Positions 11,132 through 20,111 of a stretch of DNA of 64,000 nt are shown here, piece after piece (within the stretch, counting starts at the first letter, position 1; the number at the start of each line of letters is the position of its first letter). Origin of the DNA: Serinicoccus marinus DSM 15273 (GTDB lineage Bacteria; Actinomycetota; Actinomycetes; Actinomycetales; Dermatophilaceae). The DNA lies in contig NZ_CP043808.1 in NCBI RefSeq assembly GCF_008386315.1, positions 2,666,001-2,730,000 of the forward strand. Direction: 5' to 3'. The translations under genes were made by a program, and so were the position numbers. The notes beneath the pieces were generated by a model. That model saw only the letters and a program-made list of their open reading frames with translations, made no database searches and was not told the origin of the DNA.

Positions 11132-11955
11132 CACCGGGGATGACCCGACATCCGCGCACGGTGGTCGCGGACCGCCCGGCCGGGCGTGGGTCGGGCTGGT
11201 CGCTGCGCATACCCGCCGGCATCGGCCTCGCCTTCATCCTGCTGCCGCTGGTCGCGCTGCTCCTGCGCACCGACTGGGCGGGCCTGACCACCCACCTCTC
11301 GGCGCCGGTCGTCGGTCAGTCGCTGCGCCTGTCCGCCGTGACGACGAGCGTCACGATGGTGCTGGTATGGCTGCTGGGCACACCGCTCGCCTGGCTGCTG
11401 GCCCGCTCCGACAGCCGCCTCACCGCCTGGGCCCGCGCGCTGGTCACCGTGCCCCTGGTACTGCCGCCGGTCGTCGGTGGCGTGGCGCTGCTGCTCGCCT
11501 GGGGGCGGCGCGGGGTGCTGGGCGGCCCGCTCGAGTCGTGGTTCGGGATCGGCGTGCCGTTCACGACCGTCGCCGTGGTCATGGCCGAGCTCTTCGTCGC
11601 CCTCCCGTTCTACGTCGTCTCCGTCGAGGGCGCGATGCGCGGCCTGGACCGCCGCTACGACCAGGTCGCGGCGACGCTCGGCGCCGGTCCGGTGCGCACC
11701 TTCCTCACCGTCGCCGTCCCCATGGTGCTGCCCGGCATCGCCGCCGGCTCAGCGCTGGCGTGGGCACGTGCGCTCGGCGAGTTCGGCGCGACGATCACCT
11801 TCGCCGGCAGCTTCCCGGGGCGCACGCAGACCGCACCGCTCGGGGTGTACGCCGCGCTCGAGCAGGACCCGCAGGCCGCCATCGCGCTGTCGGTGGTCAT
11901 GCTGACGGTCAGCGTCCTGGTGCTGGGCGCGCTGCGCAGCCGGTGGTTGCGGTGA
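11128..11955 (+). CDS. modB: Molybdate ABC transporter permease
   Basis: 275 residues with about six membrane segments. The cytoplasmic EAA loop that docks on ModC is VAATLGAGPVRTFLTVAVPM followed by ARALGEFGATITFAG, the characteristic molybdate/sulfate permease pattern. GTG start overlaps the modA stop and the stop overlaps modC. It forms the channel for molybdate taken from ModA. Confidence 0.94.
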   Translation: MTPGMTRHPRTVVADRPAGRGSGWSLRIPAGIGLAFILLPLVALLLRTDWAGLTTHLSAPVVGQSLRLSAVTTSVTMVLVWLLGTPLAWLLARSDSRLTAWARALVTVPLVLPPVVGGVALLLAWGRRGVLGGPLESWFGIGVPFTTVAVVMAELFVALPFYVVSVEGAMRGLDRRYDQVAATLGAGPVRTFLTVAVPMVLPGIAAGSALAWARALGEFGATITFAGSFPGRTQTAPLGVYAALEQDPQAAIALSVVMLTVSVLVLGALRSRWLR

Positions 11956-13147
11956 GCGCCGACGCCGGGGTGCGCACCGGCATACCCGCGCTGGTGCTCG
12001 ACGCCCGGGTGGTGGTGGACCGGGGCGACTTCGTGCTCGACGCAGAGCTGCGCGCGCCGCACGGCGTGACCGCGCTGCTCGGGCCCAACGGGTCGGGCAA
12101 GACCACCGCGCTCCTCGGGCTCGCGGGGCTGGTCGGTCTGACGACGGGCACGTGCGCCTCGGGCCGCAGGAGTGGGCCGGCGCCGGTCGCGGCCGGGCGC
12201 CGGAGCGGCGCAGCGTCGGGCTCGTGCTCGCCGAGCCGATGCTCTTCCCGCACCTGACGCTGCTGGACAACGTGGCCTTCGGTCCCCGCTCACGAGGTAT
12301 GCCGCGGGCCCAGGCCCGCGAGCGTGCCCGGGAGGAGCTGGACCGGGTCGGCCTGGCGGACCTGGCGGGCCGAGGTCCGGGCCAGGTGTCCGGCGGGCAG
12401 GCCCAGCGCGCGGCCCTGGCTCGCGCGCTCGCGACCGATCCCGAGCTGCTGCTGCTCGACGAGCCGCTGTCGGCGCTCGATCCCGAGACCCGGTCGCGGA
12501 CCCGCGCCGACCTGGCCCACCGGCTGCGCGACTACCCCGGGGTGACGGTGCTGACGACGCACGACCCGCTCGACGCGCTGACCCTCGCGGACCAGCTCGT
12601 CTTCCTCGAGGCCGGCCGGGTCACCCAGACCGGGACACCGGGCGAGGTGGTCGCCCGGCCGCGGACGGCATACGTCGCCTCGCTCGTCGGTCTCAACCTG
12701 CTCTCCGGGACGCTGGTGCGCGAACGGCGTGACGCGTCCGTCGCCCGGACGATGGAGGTGTCGTACCGGGCCGGCACAGGTACAGCCACCGACACGGGTG
12801 ACGGTGGCTGGGCGGTCGCGCTCGCCGGGCATCAGGGCGGAGCGGCGCGGCTCGTCCTGGCCGAGCCGCCGGACGGCGCCGGCGAGGGCGACCGGGTCTG
12901 GGCGACGGTCAACCCGGAGGCCGTGGCGCTCTTCACCGACCGCCCGACGACCTCGGCCCGCAACCTGTGGCGGCTCACGGTCGAGGCGGTCACCGTCACC
13001 GGCCAACGGGCGCGCATCCACCTCGCCGGTGAGGTGCCGCTCGTGGCCGAGGTGACGATCGGCGCCGTCGCCGCGCTGGGCATCACCACCGGGCGGGAGC
13101 TGTGGGCCGGCGTGAAGGCGACCGAGGTCCACACCTACCCCGCCTGA
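11952..13147 (+). pseudogene. modC: Molybdate ABC transporter ATPase, one-base frameshift
   Basis: Powers ModB. Walker A GPNGSGKTT is in the first frame; the signature SGGQAQRAALARAL, Walker B LLLLDEPLSALD and switch His TTHD are in the second. A C-terminal TOBE/Mop domain (VTVTGQRARIHLAGEVPL) follows, as usual for ModC. The frames meet at the GGG run 12146-12148: one extra G restores LTTGHVRLGPQEW. All motifs are intact, so the break is probably a sequencing error and the gene functional. It starts on a GTG overlapping the modB stop. Confidence 0.88.
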
Positions 13148-13229
13148 GCCCGCCTGCCCCCGACCCGACACCGACCTCGCGGTCGGTCGGTTAGGTGGTG
13201 ACGCGACGTCCAGGGCTAGCGTGCCGGGT

Positions 13230-14420
13230 ATGCCGCCCGCCGCCCGCGCGACACCCGTCTCCGGCCCCGCGCCCGTTGCCCGCGTCCTGCCCACCGAGGA
13301 GGCCGCCGACCTGCTCGCGCTGGTCCGCGAGATCACCGACGAGCAGCTGCTGCCCCAGGTCGACGAGGCCGAGGCGGCCGCCCGCTTCCCGCGGGAGGTC
13401 TTCGCGATGCTGGGCCAGGCCGGGCTGCTCTCCCTCCCCTACGCCGAGGAGTTCGGCGGCGGCGCCCAGCCCTACGAGGTCTACCTCCAGGCGGTCGAGG
13501 AGATCGCGCGCGGCTGGATGTCGATCGCGGTCGGCGTCTCGGTGCACTCGCTCACCGCCTTCCCCATGGCCACCTTCGGCACGGCCGAGCAGCAGGAGCA
13601 GTGGCTGCACGGCATGCTCTCCGGCGGCCAGCTCGGCGCGTACTGCCTGTCCGAGCCGCAGGCCGGCTCCGACGTGGCCTCGATCCGGACCCGCGCCGTG
13701 CGCGACGGCGACCACTACGTCCTCACCGGCACCAAGTCGTGGATCAGCCACGCCGGTCACGCCGACTACTACACGGTCTTCGCGCGGACCTCCGACGACG
13801 GCAGCCGCGGCCTGTCCTGCTTCCACGTCCCCGCCGACGCCGAGGGCCTGACCTTCGCCCAGCCCGAGCGCAAGATGGGCCTGCACTGCGACACCGTGCG
13901 TGAGGTCCTCTTCGACGGCGTGCGCGTCCCCGCTTCGCACCGCATCGGTGAGGAGGGTCAGGGTATGCCGATCGCGCTCGCCGCCCTCGACGCCGGCCGC
14001 CTCGGGATCGCCGCCGCGGCCGCCGGCCTGGCGCAGCGGGCGCTCGAGGTCGCGACCGACTACGCCCAGGAGCGCGAGCAGTTCGGCCGGCCCGTCGCGA
14101 GCAACCAGGGCCTCGCCTTCCTCCTCGCCGACATGGCCGCAGCCGTGGGGTCGGCGCGGGCGAGCTATCTGCACGCCGCCCGGCTCAAGGACGCCGAGCA
14201 GCCGCACAGCCAGGAGTGCTCGATCGCGAAGCTCGTCGCCACCGATGCGGCGATGAAGGTCACGACCGACGCGGTGCAGGTGCTGGGCGGCTACGGCTAC
14301 ACCACCGACTTCCCGGTCGAGCGGCTCATGCGCGAGGCCAAGGTGACCCAGATCTTCGAGGGCACCAACCAGATCCAACGAGTCGTCATCTCCCGCCACC
14401 TGCTGACCGACAGCCGCTGA
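13230..14420 (+). CDS. Acyl-CoA dehydrogenase
   Basis: FAD enzyme that introduces the trans-2,3 double bond into acyl-CoA. About 396 residues. It contains [11 protein letters not shown] and WISHAGHAD (FAD and substrate loops), the [13 protein letters not shown] helix, [16 protein letters not shown], and the catalytic glutamate in EGTNQIQR (about residue 377). Start at ATG 13230, with a GTG at 13221 as alternative. The downstream SDR starts 64 bp later, and the pair looks like a beta-oxidation unit. Chain-length specificity cannot be read from sequence. Confidence 0.93.
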   Translation: MPPAARATPVSGPAPVARVLPTEEAADLLALVREITDEQLLPQVDEAEAAARFPREVFAMLGQAGLLSLPYAEEFGGGAQPYEVYLQAVEEIARGWMSIAVGVSVHSLTAFPMATFGTAEQQEQWLHGMLSGGQLGAYCLSEPQAGSDVASIRTRAVRDGDHYVLTGTKSWISHAGHADYYTVFARTSDDGSRGLSCFHVPADAEGLTFAQPERKMGLHCDTVREVLFDGVRVPASHRIGEEGQGMPIALAALDAGRLGIAAAAAGLAQRALEVATDYAQEREQFGRPVASNQGLAFLLADMAAAVGSARASYLHAARLKDAEQPHSQECSIAKLVATDAAMKVTTDAVQVLGGYGYTTDFPVERLMREAKVTQIFEGTNQIQRVVISRHLLTDSR

Positions 14421-14484
14421 GCGGCTCCCGCCCGACCGGAACCTCCGCCACACTGGACGCACCGCGCCCCCGAAAGGACCGAGC

Positions 14485-15273
14485 ATGCAGATCACCGACA
14501 GCACCGTCGCCCTCGTCACCGGAGCCGCCAGCGGGCTCGGCGAGCAGAGCGCCCGCCGGCTGCTCGACGCCGGGGCGCGCGTCCTGCTCGTCGACCTGCC
14601 CGGTGGTCGCGGGGAGGAGCTGGCCGGTGAGCTCTCCGGGGAGCACGGCGAGGGGCGCGTCGCCTTCGCGCCCGCCGACGTGCGCGACGCCGACCAGGTG
14701 GCCGCTGCCGTCCGGGCCGCGACCGACCTCGGCGAGCTGCGGATCGTCGTCAACTGCGCCGGCGTCGCCACGCCGGGCCGCATCCTGTCGCGCCGCGGCG
14801 TCCATGACCTCGACGCCTACCGCACCGTCGTCGAGATCAACCTCGTCGGCACCTTCAACGTGCTGCGCCTCGCGGCGGAGGCGATGGTCGCCAACGAGCC
14901 CGACCTGGCCGAGCACGGCGATCGCGGCGTCATCGTCATGACCGCCAGCGTGGCGGCCTTCGACGGCCAGATCGGGCAGGCGGCCTACGCCAGCTCCAAG
15001 GCCGGCGTCGCCGGGCTCACCCTGCCCGCCGCCCGCGACCTCGCGGACAAGGGCATCCGGGTCATGACCATCGCCCCCGGCGTCTTCGAGACGCCGATGA
15101 TGGCTGGCCTCGGCGACGACGTGAAGGACTCGCTCGAGGCGATGGTCCCGCACCCCTCCCGGCTCGGGAAGCCCGAAGAGTATGCCGCCCTCGTCGCCCA
15201 CATCGTGGACAACCCGATGCTCAACGGCGAGGTCATCCGCCTCGACGGCGCCCTGCGCATGCCCCCGCGCTGA
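14485..15273 (+). CDS. SDR oxidoreductase, 3-hydroxyacyl-CoA dehydrogenase type 2-like
   Basis: 262 residues with one Rossmann domain: cofactor motif TGAASGLG (residues 12-19), NCAGV, catalytic Ser in TASVAA and YASSK (Tyr near 168). Spacing and the C-terminal FETPMMAGL...[11 protein letters not shown] resemble the HSD17B10 group that oxidises 3-hydroxyacyl-CoA. This fits its place after the acyl-CoA dehydrogenase. RBS GAAAGGA precedes the ATG. The assignment to acyl-CoA rather than steroid or sugar substrate is inference from context and overall similarity. Confidence 0.88.
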   Translation: MQITDSTVALVTGAASGLGEQSARRLLDAGARVLLVDLPGGRGEELAGELSGEHGEGRVAFAPADVRDADQVAAAVRAATDLGELRIVVNCAGVATPGRILSRRGVHDLDAYRTVVEINLVGTFNVLRLAAEAMVANEPDLAEHGDRGVIVMTASVAAFDGQIGQAAYASSKAGVAGLTLPAARDLADKGIRVMTIAPGVFETPMMAGLGDDVKDSLEAMVPHPSRLGKPEEYAALVAHIVDNPMLNGEVIRLDGALRMPPR

Positions 15274-15300
15274 GGTCGCAGCCCGGCCCGGGCATACCCG

Positions 15301-15720
15301 TCAGCTGTTCTTGCGCCCCTCCCTCCACGTCTTCCACGCCTCGGTCGACCACAGCGCCCAGGCGACGAGCACCGGCTGGAAGAACAACCGGGTGAGCCGC
15401 GCCTGGTCGGTGTCGAGGCCGAAGCCGTCCTTGCCCTCGACGTACTGGGCGATGTTGCCTGGGAAGATCGCGACGAAGAAGGCCCCGGTGGCCCACCCGA
15501 CCGGCACCTTCCACCGCGGCAGCGCCACGAGCGCCGCCCCGAGCCCGACCTCGGCCACGCCAGAGAGCACCACGACGAGGTCGGGGTCGACGGGCACCCA
15601 CGAGGGCACCTGCGCCTGGAACTCCTCGCGTGCCACCGTGAGGTGCGAGACCCCGGTGAAGATCAGCGTGCCGCCCAGGGCGAGCCGGCCGACGGTCCGC
15701 GCGATGCTCCCGATGCTCAT
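15301..15720 (-). CDS. DoxX-like membrane protein
   Basis: 139 residues with four predicted membrane helices: GRLALGGTLIFTGVSHLTVA, DLVVVLSGVAEVGLGAALVA, VGWATGAFFVAIFPGN and LFFQPVLVAWALW. The layout matches DoxX/DoxX-like proteins, sometimes tied to redox or oxidative stress. Start MSIGSIARTVG is chosen over a longer frame that runs into the promoter. Convergent with the SDR gene, with only 27 bp between stops. Confidence 0.85.
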   Translation of the reverse strand: MSIGSIARTVGRLALGGTLIFTGVSHLTVAREEFQAQVPSWVPVDPDLVVVLSGVAEVGLGAALVALPRWKVPVGWATGAFFVAIFPGNIAQYVEGKDGFGLDTDQARLTRLFFQPVLVAWALWSTEAWKTWREGRKNS

Positions 15721-15800
15721 GCAGTGAGCGTATGCGGACCCACCGACAGGCGCGCCCCCGGACCCCACCGCCTGACTGCGGATGTCCGGCCACGGCCAGA

Positions 15801-16001
15801 GATCCACGGTCACCCGGCCGGGCCGCAGCGCCACCGACCGTGAAAGTCAGCCCATGGCAGGAGAACCACGGTCACCGAGCTGGCCCGGCGCGTCACCGAC
15901 CGGGGAAGTCCGCCCATGGCAGGAGAACCACGGTCACCCGGCCGGCCCGTAGCGCCACCGACCGGGGAAGTCCGCCCATGGCAGGAGAACCACGGTCACC
16001 C
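15801..16001. repeat. 62-bp tandem repeat array, about 3.2 copies
   Basis: The sequence CCCATGGCAGGAGAACCACG recurs at 15851, 15913 and 15975, exactly 62 bp apart, and a partial unit precedes it at about 15801. Copies 2 and 3 are almost identical; copy 1 is more diverged. The array fills the gap between the DoxX start and the PH-domain gene, whose stop codon lies inside the last unit. No ORF with coding character is present. Confidence 0.9.
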
Positions 16002-16418
16002 GGCGCCCACGTGCCAGCGCCGCAGCCGGTCCAGCTCTCCCGGCGGCACGGCGAGCAGCGTGATGAGCCGCCCGTCGCGGTGGACCGCCTGGACCCGCCA
16101 GGCCCGCTCCCCCGGCTGGTCGGTGCGCAGGTCGAGGATGTCGGCTCGGGTCAGCCGCTCCACCTCACGCCCCGCGGTCACGACCAGCGCGTCCTGCTCC
16201 AGCCGGGTGCCGCTGCGCTCGCGCCGGCTCGCCCAGACGAGGAACACGCCATACCCGAGCCACAGCAGCGCCAGCACGACCTCGACGACCCGCCAGGGCC
16301 AGGCGAGGGCGAGCGCGGCGACCGCGCTGAGCACCACCGCCACCCCAATGGCGGCGCGCATCGCGGGCAGCCAGCGCGGCTGCATGAGCCACTCCCGCGC
16401 CGGCCCGGGGGCGCTCAC
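15996..16418 (-). CDS. PH-domain-like membrane protein
   Basis: 140 residues from the GTG at 16418, with ATG 16385 as a shorter alternative. Two membrane helices (AAIGVAVVLSAVAALALAW and VVEVVLALLWLGYGVFLVWA) are followed by a small beta-rich domain (TRLEQDALVVTAGREVERLTRADILDLRTD). This is the pattern of bacterial PH-domain proteins found in pairs in actinobacteria. Function unknown. The stop codon falls in the 62-bp repeat. Confidence 0.72.
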   Translation of the reverse strand: MSAPGPAREWLMQPRWLPAMRAAIGVAVVLSAVAALALAWPWRVVEVVLALLWLGYGVFLVWASRRERSGTRLEQDALVVTAGREVERLTRADILDLRTDQPGERAWRVQAVHRDGRLITLLAVPPGELDRLRRWHVGAG

Positions 16419-16443
16419 GCGCCTGCAGAGGTATGCCGCCGGC

Positions 16444-16659
16444 TCACTCCGCGCGCTCGACCTCGCTGCGCAGCTTGAGCACCGTGGTGCCGTCGTCCTG
16501 CTCGATGACGTAGGCGGGGTCGTCGTCGCTGCCGTTGCGGGTGACGGTGTTGCCCTTGGTGGTCCGGCTGACCTTGTCGTGGTGCACCTCGGTGACTGTG
16601 CCCTCGGCGTGCGAGTCGCCCCACTCCCAGCGCACCGTCGTGCCTGTCCTGATCGCCAT
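16444..16659 (-). CDS. Hva1/TUDOR-like small protein (DUF2945)
   Basis: 71 residues, all beta: MAIRTGTTVRWEWG, HAEGTVTEVHHDKVSRTTKG, DPAYVIEQDDGTTVLKLRSE. This is the DUF2945 (hypervirulence-associated TUDOR) pattern, a small SH3-like fold widespread in bacteria with no defined role. Start at ATG 16659 with GAGGAG upstream rather than two codons earlier. Confidence 0.85.
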   Translation of the reverse strand: MAIRTGTTVRWEWGDSHAEGTVTEVHHDKVSRTTKGNTVTRNGSDDDPAYVIEQDDGTTVLKLRSEVERAE

Positions 16660-16704
16660 GACCACTCCTCTCGTCGGGGCTCCCAGTGTGCCCCGGCGGT
16701 CGCC

Positions 16705-17097
16705 TCAGCGCCCCTTGAGCGCGCGCCGCACCTGGCGCACGTCGGCGGCCGGCACGCCGGGCAGCTCGACCGCTCCCCCGGCCGCGAGCGTCGCCACGGC
16801 CCCACCCCGGCGGTGGTCCTCCTCGACGCCCTTGATCGCGGCGGCGGGCACCTCGGTGGCACGCACCCCGTTGTGCACCACGAGCCCGTCGGCCGAGGCG
16901 GTCGTGCTGCCGCCGGAGCGGAGGTAGGCGCAGACCACCACGACCAGCACCGCCAATCGCAGCACCAGGCCGAGCACGTCGTCGCCGACGGAGACCTCGC
17001 CACCGACGTAACGCGCGATCGTGAACCCGATGACCAGCACGAAGGCGAGCAGCAGCGCCCAGGACAGCGCCTTGGGCCGGTGCCGGGTCCAGGTCAT
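16705..17097 (-). CDS. PH-domain-like membrane protein (second copy)
   Basis: 130 residues. Two membrane segments (ALSWALLLAFVLVIGFTIA and VLGLVLRLAVLVVVVCAYL) precede a beta domain (TTASADGLVVHNGVRATEVPAAAIKGVEED) as in mycobacterial PH-domain membrane proteins. Its ATG overlaps the stop of the upstream esterase (ATGA). Architecture resembles the 15996-16418 gene but sequence identity is low. Function unknown. Confidence 0.75.
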   Translation of the reverse strand: MTWTRHRPKALSWALLLAFVLVIGFTIARYVGGEVSVGDDVLGLVLRLAVLVVVVCAYLRSGGSTTASADGLVVHNGVRATEVPAAAIKGVEEDHRRGGAVATLAAGGAVELPGVPAADVRQVRRALKGR

Positions 17098-18005
17098 CGG
17101 GCCGCCCCCTCCGCCCCCAGGTGCCGCGCCAGGAAGGCCACCGACGCGTCCAGGATCGGCCCGATCGGCCGCCCCACGAAGCAGTGGTCGGCGCCCTCGA
17201 CGACCGACAGCTCCGCCTCGACCCCGGCATCCCGCAGCGCGTCGTGGATCTGGTGGGCGTCGGCGAGCGGCACGACCTGGTCGTCGGTCCCGTGCACGAC
17301 GAGCGTCGGCGGCGCGGCAGCGCTGACCTGCGACACCGGCAGCAGCGCGTCGACGATCGCCGGGTCGGCACCCTGCCCGTCCCACCCGGCGAGGAAGTCG
17401 CGGAACTGCTCGTTCGGGGCATACCAGGAGACGAGCGCGTCGGGCACCGGCTGCGGCCCGCCGACCCCGACCGAGCCGACAAGATCGACCCCGTCCACCA
17501 CCTCACCAGCGGCAGCTCGCGGCGGCACGAAGGACGCCAGGCACGCGAGGTGACCGCCCGCCGACTCGCCCCACAGCCCCAGGCGCGAGGCGTCGACGCC
17601 GAGAGTGTCGGCATACCGCACGAGGTAGCGCACCGCCGCGTGCACGTCGTGGACGCACGCGGGGAAGACCGCCTCGCACAGGTGCCGGTAGTCGATGGTC
17701 GCGACCGCCATCCCCGCGGCGACGACCTTCTCGAAGAGCGACTGCTGCGGCCACCACAGCGGGAGGTAGCGCCGGTCGCCCTCGTTCCACCCGCCGCCGT
17801 GGATCCAGACCACCAGCGGCGGCCGCTCGACGCCCTCGGGGACGTGCAGGTCGAGCGTGAGGTAGCGGTAGCCGTAGAGGATCGCGTAGGTCAGCCCGGT
17901 CCAGCTGCGCGCGCCGGCGACGTGCTGGCCGGTGAGTGGCGGCAGGTGCGTCGGGGGCGCGGGGTCGCCCTCGCCCTCCTCCGGGCGCAGGTCGCGGATG
18001 TCCAT
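17094..18005 (-). CDS. Alpha/beta hydrolase, HSL-type esterase
   Basis: 303 residues from ATG 18005 (MDIRDLRPEEGEG). The oxyanion motif HGGGW (hormone-sensitive lipase group), nucleophile elbow GESAGG, acid in GTDDQVVP and histidine in GADHCF are all present in order. It would hydrolyse small esters in the cytoplasm. Physiological substrate unknown. Coupled to the downstream PH-domain gene. Confidence 0.92.
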   Translation of the reverse strand: MDIRDLRPEEGEGDPAPPTHLPPLTGQHVAGARSWTGLTYAILYGYRYLTLDLHVPEGVERPPLVVWIHGGGWNEGDRRYLPLWWPQQSLFEKVVAAGMAVATIDYRHLCEAVFPACVHDVHAAVRYLVRYADTLGVDASRLGLWGESAGGHLACLASFVPPRAAAGEVVDGVDLVGSVGVGGPQPVPDALVSWYAPNEQFRDFLAGWDGQGADPAIVDALLPVSQVSAAAPPTLVVHGTDDQVVPLADAHQIHDALRDAGVEAELSVVEGADHCFVGRPIGPILDASVAFLARHLGAEGAAR

Positions 18006-18036
18006 GACGACAGGGTATGCGCGGTCTCGCCCGCCC

Positions 18037-18410
18037 TCAGCCGAGCACCTGGCCAGCGGCATGCTTGGCGGCGTAGACGTCGCTGACGACCCGCCCGTCG
18101 AGCCAGTCGGTGAGGCGACCCGCCTCGGCGGCGAGCGCGCCGGTGGCGGGGCCGAAGGCGCGCCGGTAGCGCTGCACCAGGTGCGCGTAGCCCTCCTCCG
18201 CGCGCAGGTCGGGCTCGACGTCGCCGAGCCAGCGCCCGGGCGTGGATCTCGACACGGGCGGCGAGCGCCAGGTCGACGGTGGAGGCGTCGGTGGCGTGCA
18301 GCGCGGCGATTCCGCGCGCGCAGGCTAGGGCGTCGGCATACCGGTCCCGGGTGGAGCCCGTGGCGGACGGTGATCCGGCGCCGCCGCTCCTCGTCCCCGA
18401 GGTGGGTCAC
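18037..18410 (-). pseudogene. Remnant of a winged-helix (HTH_42/YcaQ-like) protein
   Basis: A GTG just after the VOC stop opens VTHLGDEERRRRITVRHGL. A second frame continues DRYADALACARGIAALHATDA and a third gives EEGYAHLVQRYRRAFGPATGAL. The first two resemble the start of HTH_42 winged-helix DNA-binding proteins (normally about 350 residues). Here only about 120 codons survive in three frames, so it is a deletion remnant. The identification is moderate. Confidence 0.45.
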
Positions 18411-18414
18411 CGAC

Positions 18415-18774
18415 TCACCAGCAGAGGCAGAACGGGTGGCCCGCGGGGTCGGCACACACCTGGAAGCCGTGCTCGGCGTCGGGCTTGTCGGCCGCCTGGA
18501 GCAGCGTCGCTCCAGCGGCCATGGCCTCGTCGTGCGCAGGGCCGAGCGCAGGGACAACGAGGTCGAGGTGGACCTGCTGCGGCAGGCCGTCGGGCCACTG
18601 TGGCGGCTGGTGGTCCGGGGTGAGCTGGACGCAGACGGGTTCGTCGTCGCCGACGCGGACCGACCACCAGTCGTCCTCCTCGTGGTCGACGGTGCCGCCC
18701 AGCAGGGTGGCCCAGAACGTGGCCTCGGCCTCCGGGTCCGCCGCGTCGAAGACGACCCGCATGGTGATGTCCAT
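18415..18774 (-). CDS. VOC/glyoxalase-like protein
   Basis: 119 residues, a single vicinal-oxygen-chelate domain: MDITMRVVFDAADPEAEATF, WWSVRVGDDEPVCVQL, HLDLVVPALGPAHDEA, VCADPAGHPFCLCW. The ending resembles Glyoxalase_6 proteins. The usual metal His/Glu set is only partly recognisable, so enzyme activity is uncertain. Start MDITM is preferred to a longer one lacking family support. Confidence 0.8.
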   Translation of the reverse strand: MDITMRVVFDAADPEAEATFWATLLGGTVDHEEDDWWSVRVGDDEPVCVQLTPDHQPPQWPDGLPQQVHLDLVVPALGPAHDEAMAAGATLLQAADKPDAEHGFQVCADPAGHPFCLCW

Positions 18775-18870
18775 GGCGCCAGTCTGCGACCGCAAGTCGT
18801 GCACGTCGAGATCCAGGCGCGGGGGTGGTGCGCCGGTGGACAGCGGGACATTGACGGCCTCGGTAAACAG

Positions 18871-18905
18871 GTGTGCCCTGCCAGGTCAGGCCTGGCAGGG
18901 CACAC
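18871..18905 (-). terminator. Perfect 15-bp hairpin terminator
   Basis: Arms 18871-18885 and 18891-18905 pair perfectly around a 5-base loop, 42 bases past the stop of the 18948-19172 gene on the minus strand. No U-tract is present. Confidence 0.7.
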
Positions 18906-18947
18906 TCGAGCGGGCCCCGAGGCGTCGCCTCGGTGCCCGACGTGGCG

Positions 18948-19172
18948 TCAGAGGACGGTCGTCGACTCCTCGAGCTTGAGGGCGACCCCAAGCGCGAAGA
19001 AGGTCGGCGCCCACTCCCCGACGAAGAGGCCCCACCGGTCGGCCTGGGCCTTGCTGTCGTCGGCCTTGCCGCGCGAGATGAAGTGGCTCACGAAGGACAG
19101 GCCGATCGAGGCGAAGCCGGCGACGTAAAAGTGGTCCGAGCGGACGCCGTAGGACGAGAGGGTACTGAGCAT
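18948..19172 (-). CDS. Small conserved membrane protein
   Basis: 74 residues (MLSTLSSYGVRSDHFYVAGF ... WAPTFFALGVALKLEES) with two weak hydrophobic stretches. RBS AAGGAGAAG precedes the ATG. The family is not recognised beyond similarity to small actinobacterial hypothetical proteins. Followed by a strong hairpin terminator. Confidence 0.65.
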   Translation of the reverse strand: MLSTLSSYGVRSDHFYVAGFASIGLSFVSHFISRGKADDSKAQADRWGLFVGEWAPTFFALGVALKLEESTTVL

Positions 19173-19320
19173 GGTGCTTCTCCTTGGGTAGGGGTCGCGG
19201 GGTTGGGAGCCTCCATCGTCACCCGGGGTGTGGCGGGGCGCAGCGTGAGACGGCTGGCACTGGTCTGCCCGTGGAGCGCTCCGTCGGGCGAGGCGCATCG
19301 GGCGGTCCTACCGTGCAGCG

Positions 19321-19674
19321 ATGAGCTATCCGCTGACCAAGGCCATGGCGCTGGGCACCGCGGGGTATGCCGTCTTCGCCGCCCTCCGCCCCCGTCACCT
19401 CTCTCACGCGCTGGAAGAGAGCGGCGAAGCCGCCCGTGCGACGGACCGGCTCGCGTGGACGTATGCCGTGCGCGACCTGAGCACCTCGGCGCTGGCCTTC
19501 GTGCCCGGTATGGCGCCCGTCGCCGCCGTATTGCGCATCAGTGGGGACGTGGGTGACGCGGCGATCCTGAGCTCCACCGGGCCGGAGTCGGCGCGCGGCA
19601 AGCTTGCGGGCGTGCCGCTGGCATGGGGTGCCCTGAATACTGCGGCGTTGCTGCTAGACCGTCGAGGTCGCTGA
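19321..19674 (+). CDS. Hypothetical membrane protein
   Basis: 117 residues: MSYPLTKAMALGTAGYAVFA, LSTSALAFVPGMAPVAAVLR and AGVPLAWGALNTAALLLD are hydrophobic and suggest three or four membrane segments. It contains the GGTATGCC word typical of this genome, suggesting a native gene. No family recognised. Confidence 0.6.
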   Translation: MSYPLTKAMALGTAGYAVFAALRPRHLSHALEESGEAARATDRLAWTYAVRDLSTSALAFVPGMAPVAAVLRISGDVGDAAILSSTGPESARGKLAGVPLAWGALNTAALLLDRRGR

Positions 19675-19734
19675 CTCTCGTTGCACACCCGTCTCTGCCT
19701 AGGTGCTGGAGCGGCGCGGGGAAATCGTCCAGCA

Positions 19735-19835
19735 ACCTGTTGACAAAGACTTCCCACTGCCACGCGCTGACCTGCACAAACAGCCCAATAAGAGACGTCC
19801 GGACCGTTTCGTACATCATAAGTGCATCCTGGCTG
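19735..19835. repeat. Attachment-like repeat, copy A
   Basis: CCTGTTGACAAAGAC (19736-19750) is followed by GCGCTGACCTGCACA and CATCATAAGTGCATC, in the same order and orientation as in the longer copies at 37.0 and 45.6 kb. The tRNA-like left half is absent here. The rest of the 19675-20111 gap shows no gene. Confidence 0.55.
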
Positions 19836-20111
19836 GCGCCTCATGACTCGTCTTGGCCACCGCGCATGCCGCTCTCCTGCGGGAGGAGAGTCTCACGACA
19901 CGGCGAGGCGACATGGCGGACAGCGGTCCAAGTCGGCCCCGGCACACTCGCCTCCGCTACACGCTCAGACCGCTCGCCCTTCCCGCGCCGTCCACGTGGG
20001 CGGCCGTCGCGGCTTCGATGTCCACTTGGAGCCGGCGGTCGATGCATCCCCCACGCCGATCAGCGCCCCCAGGTGTGTACCGCCAAGTACTCACCAGAGG
20101 AGATCTCACCG

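Noticed and set aside
15801..16001. Possible CRISPR array
   Set aside because: Units are contiguous 62-mers without distinct spacers and there are no cas genes.
15732..16478. Open frame across the 62-bp repeats
   Set aside because: Arg/Pro-rich translation with no family features; it owes its length to the absence of stops in GC-rich repeats.
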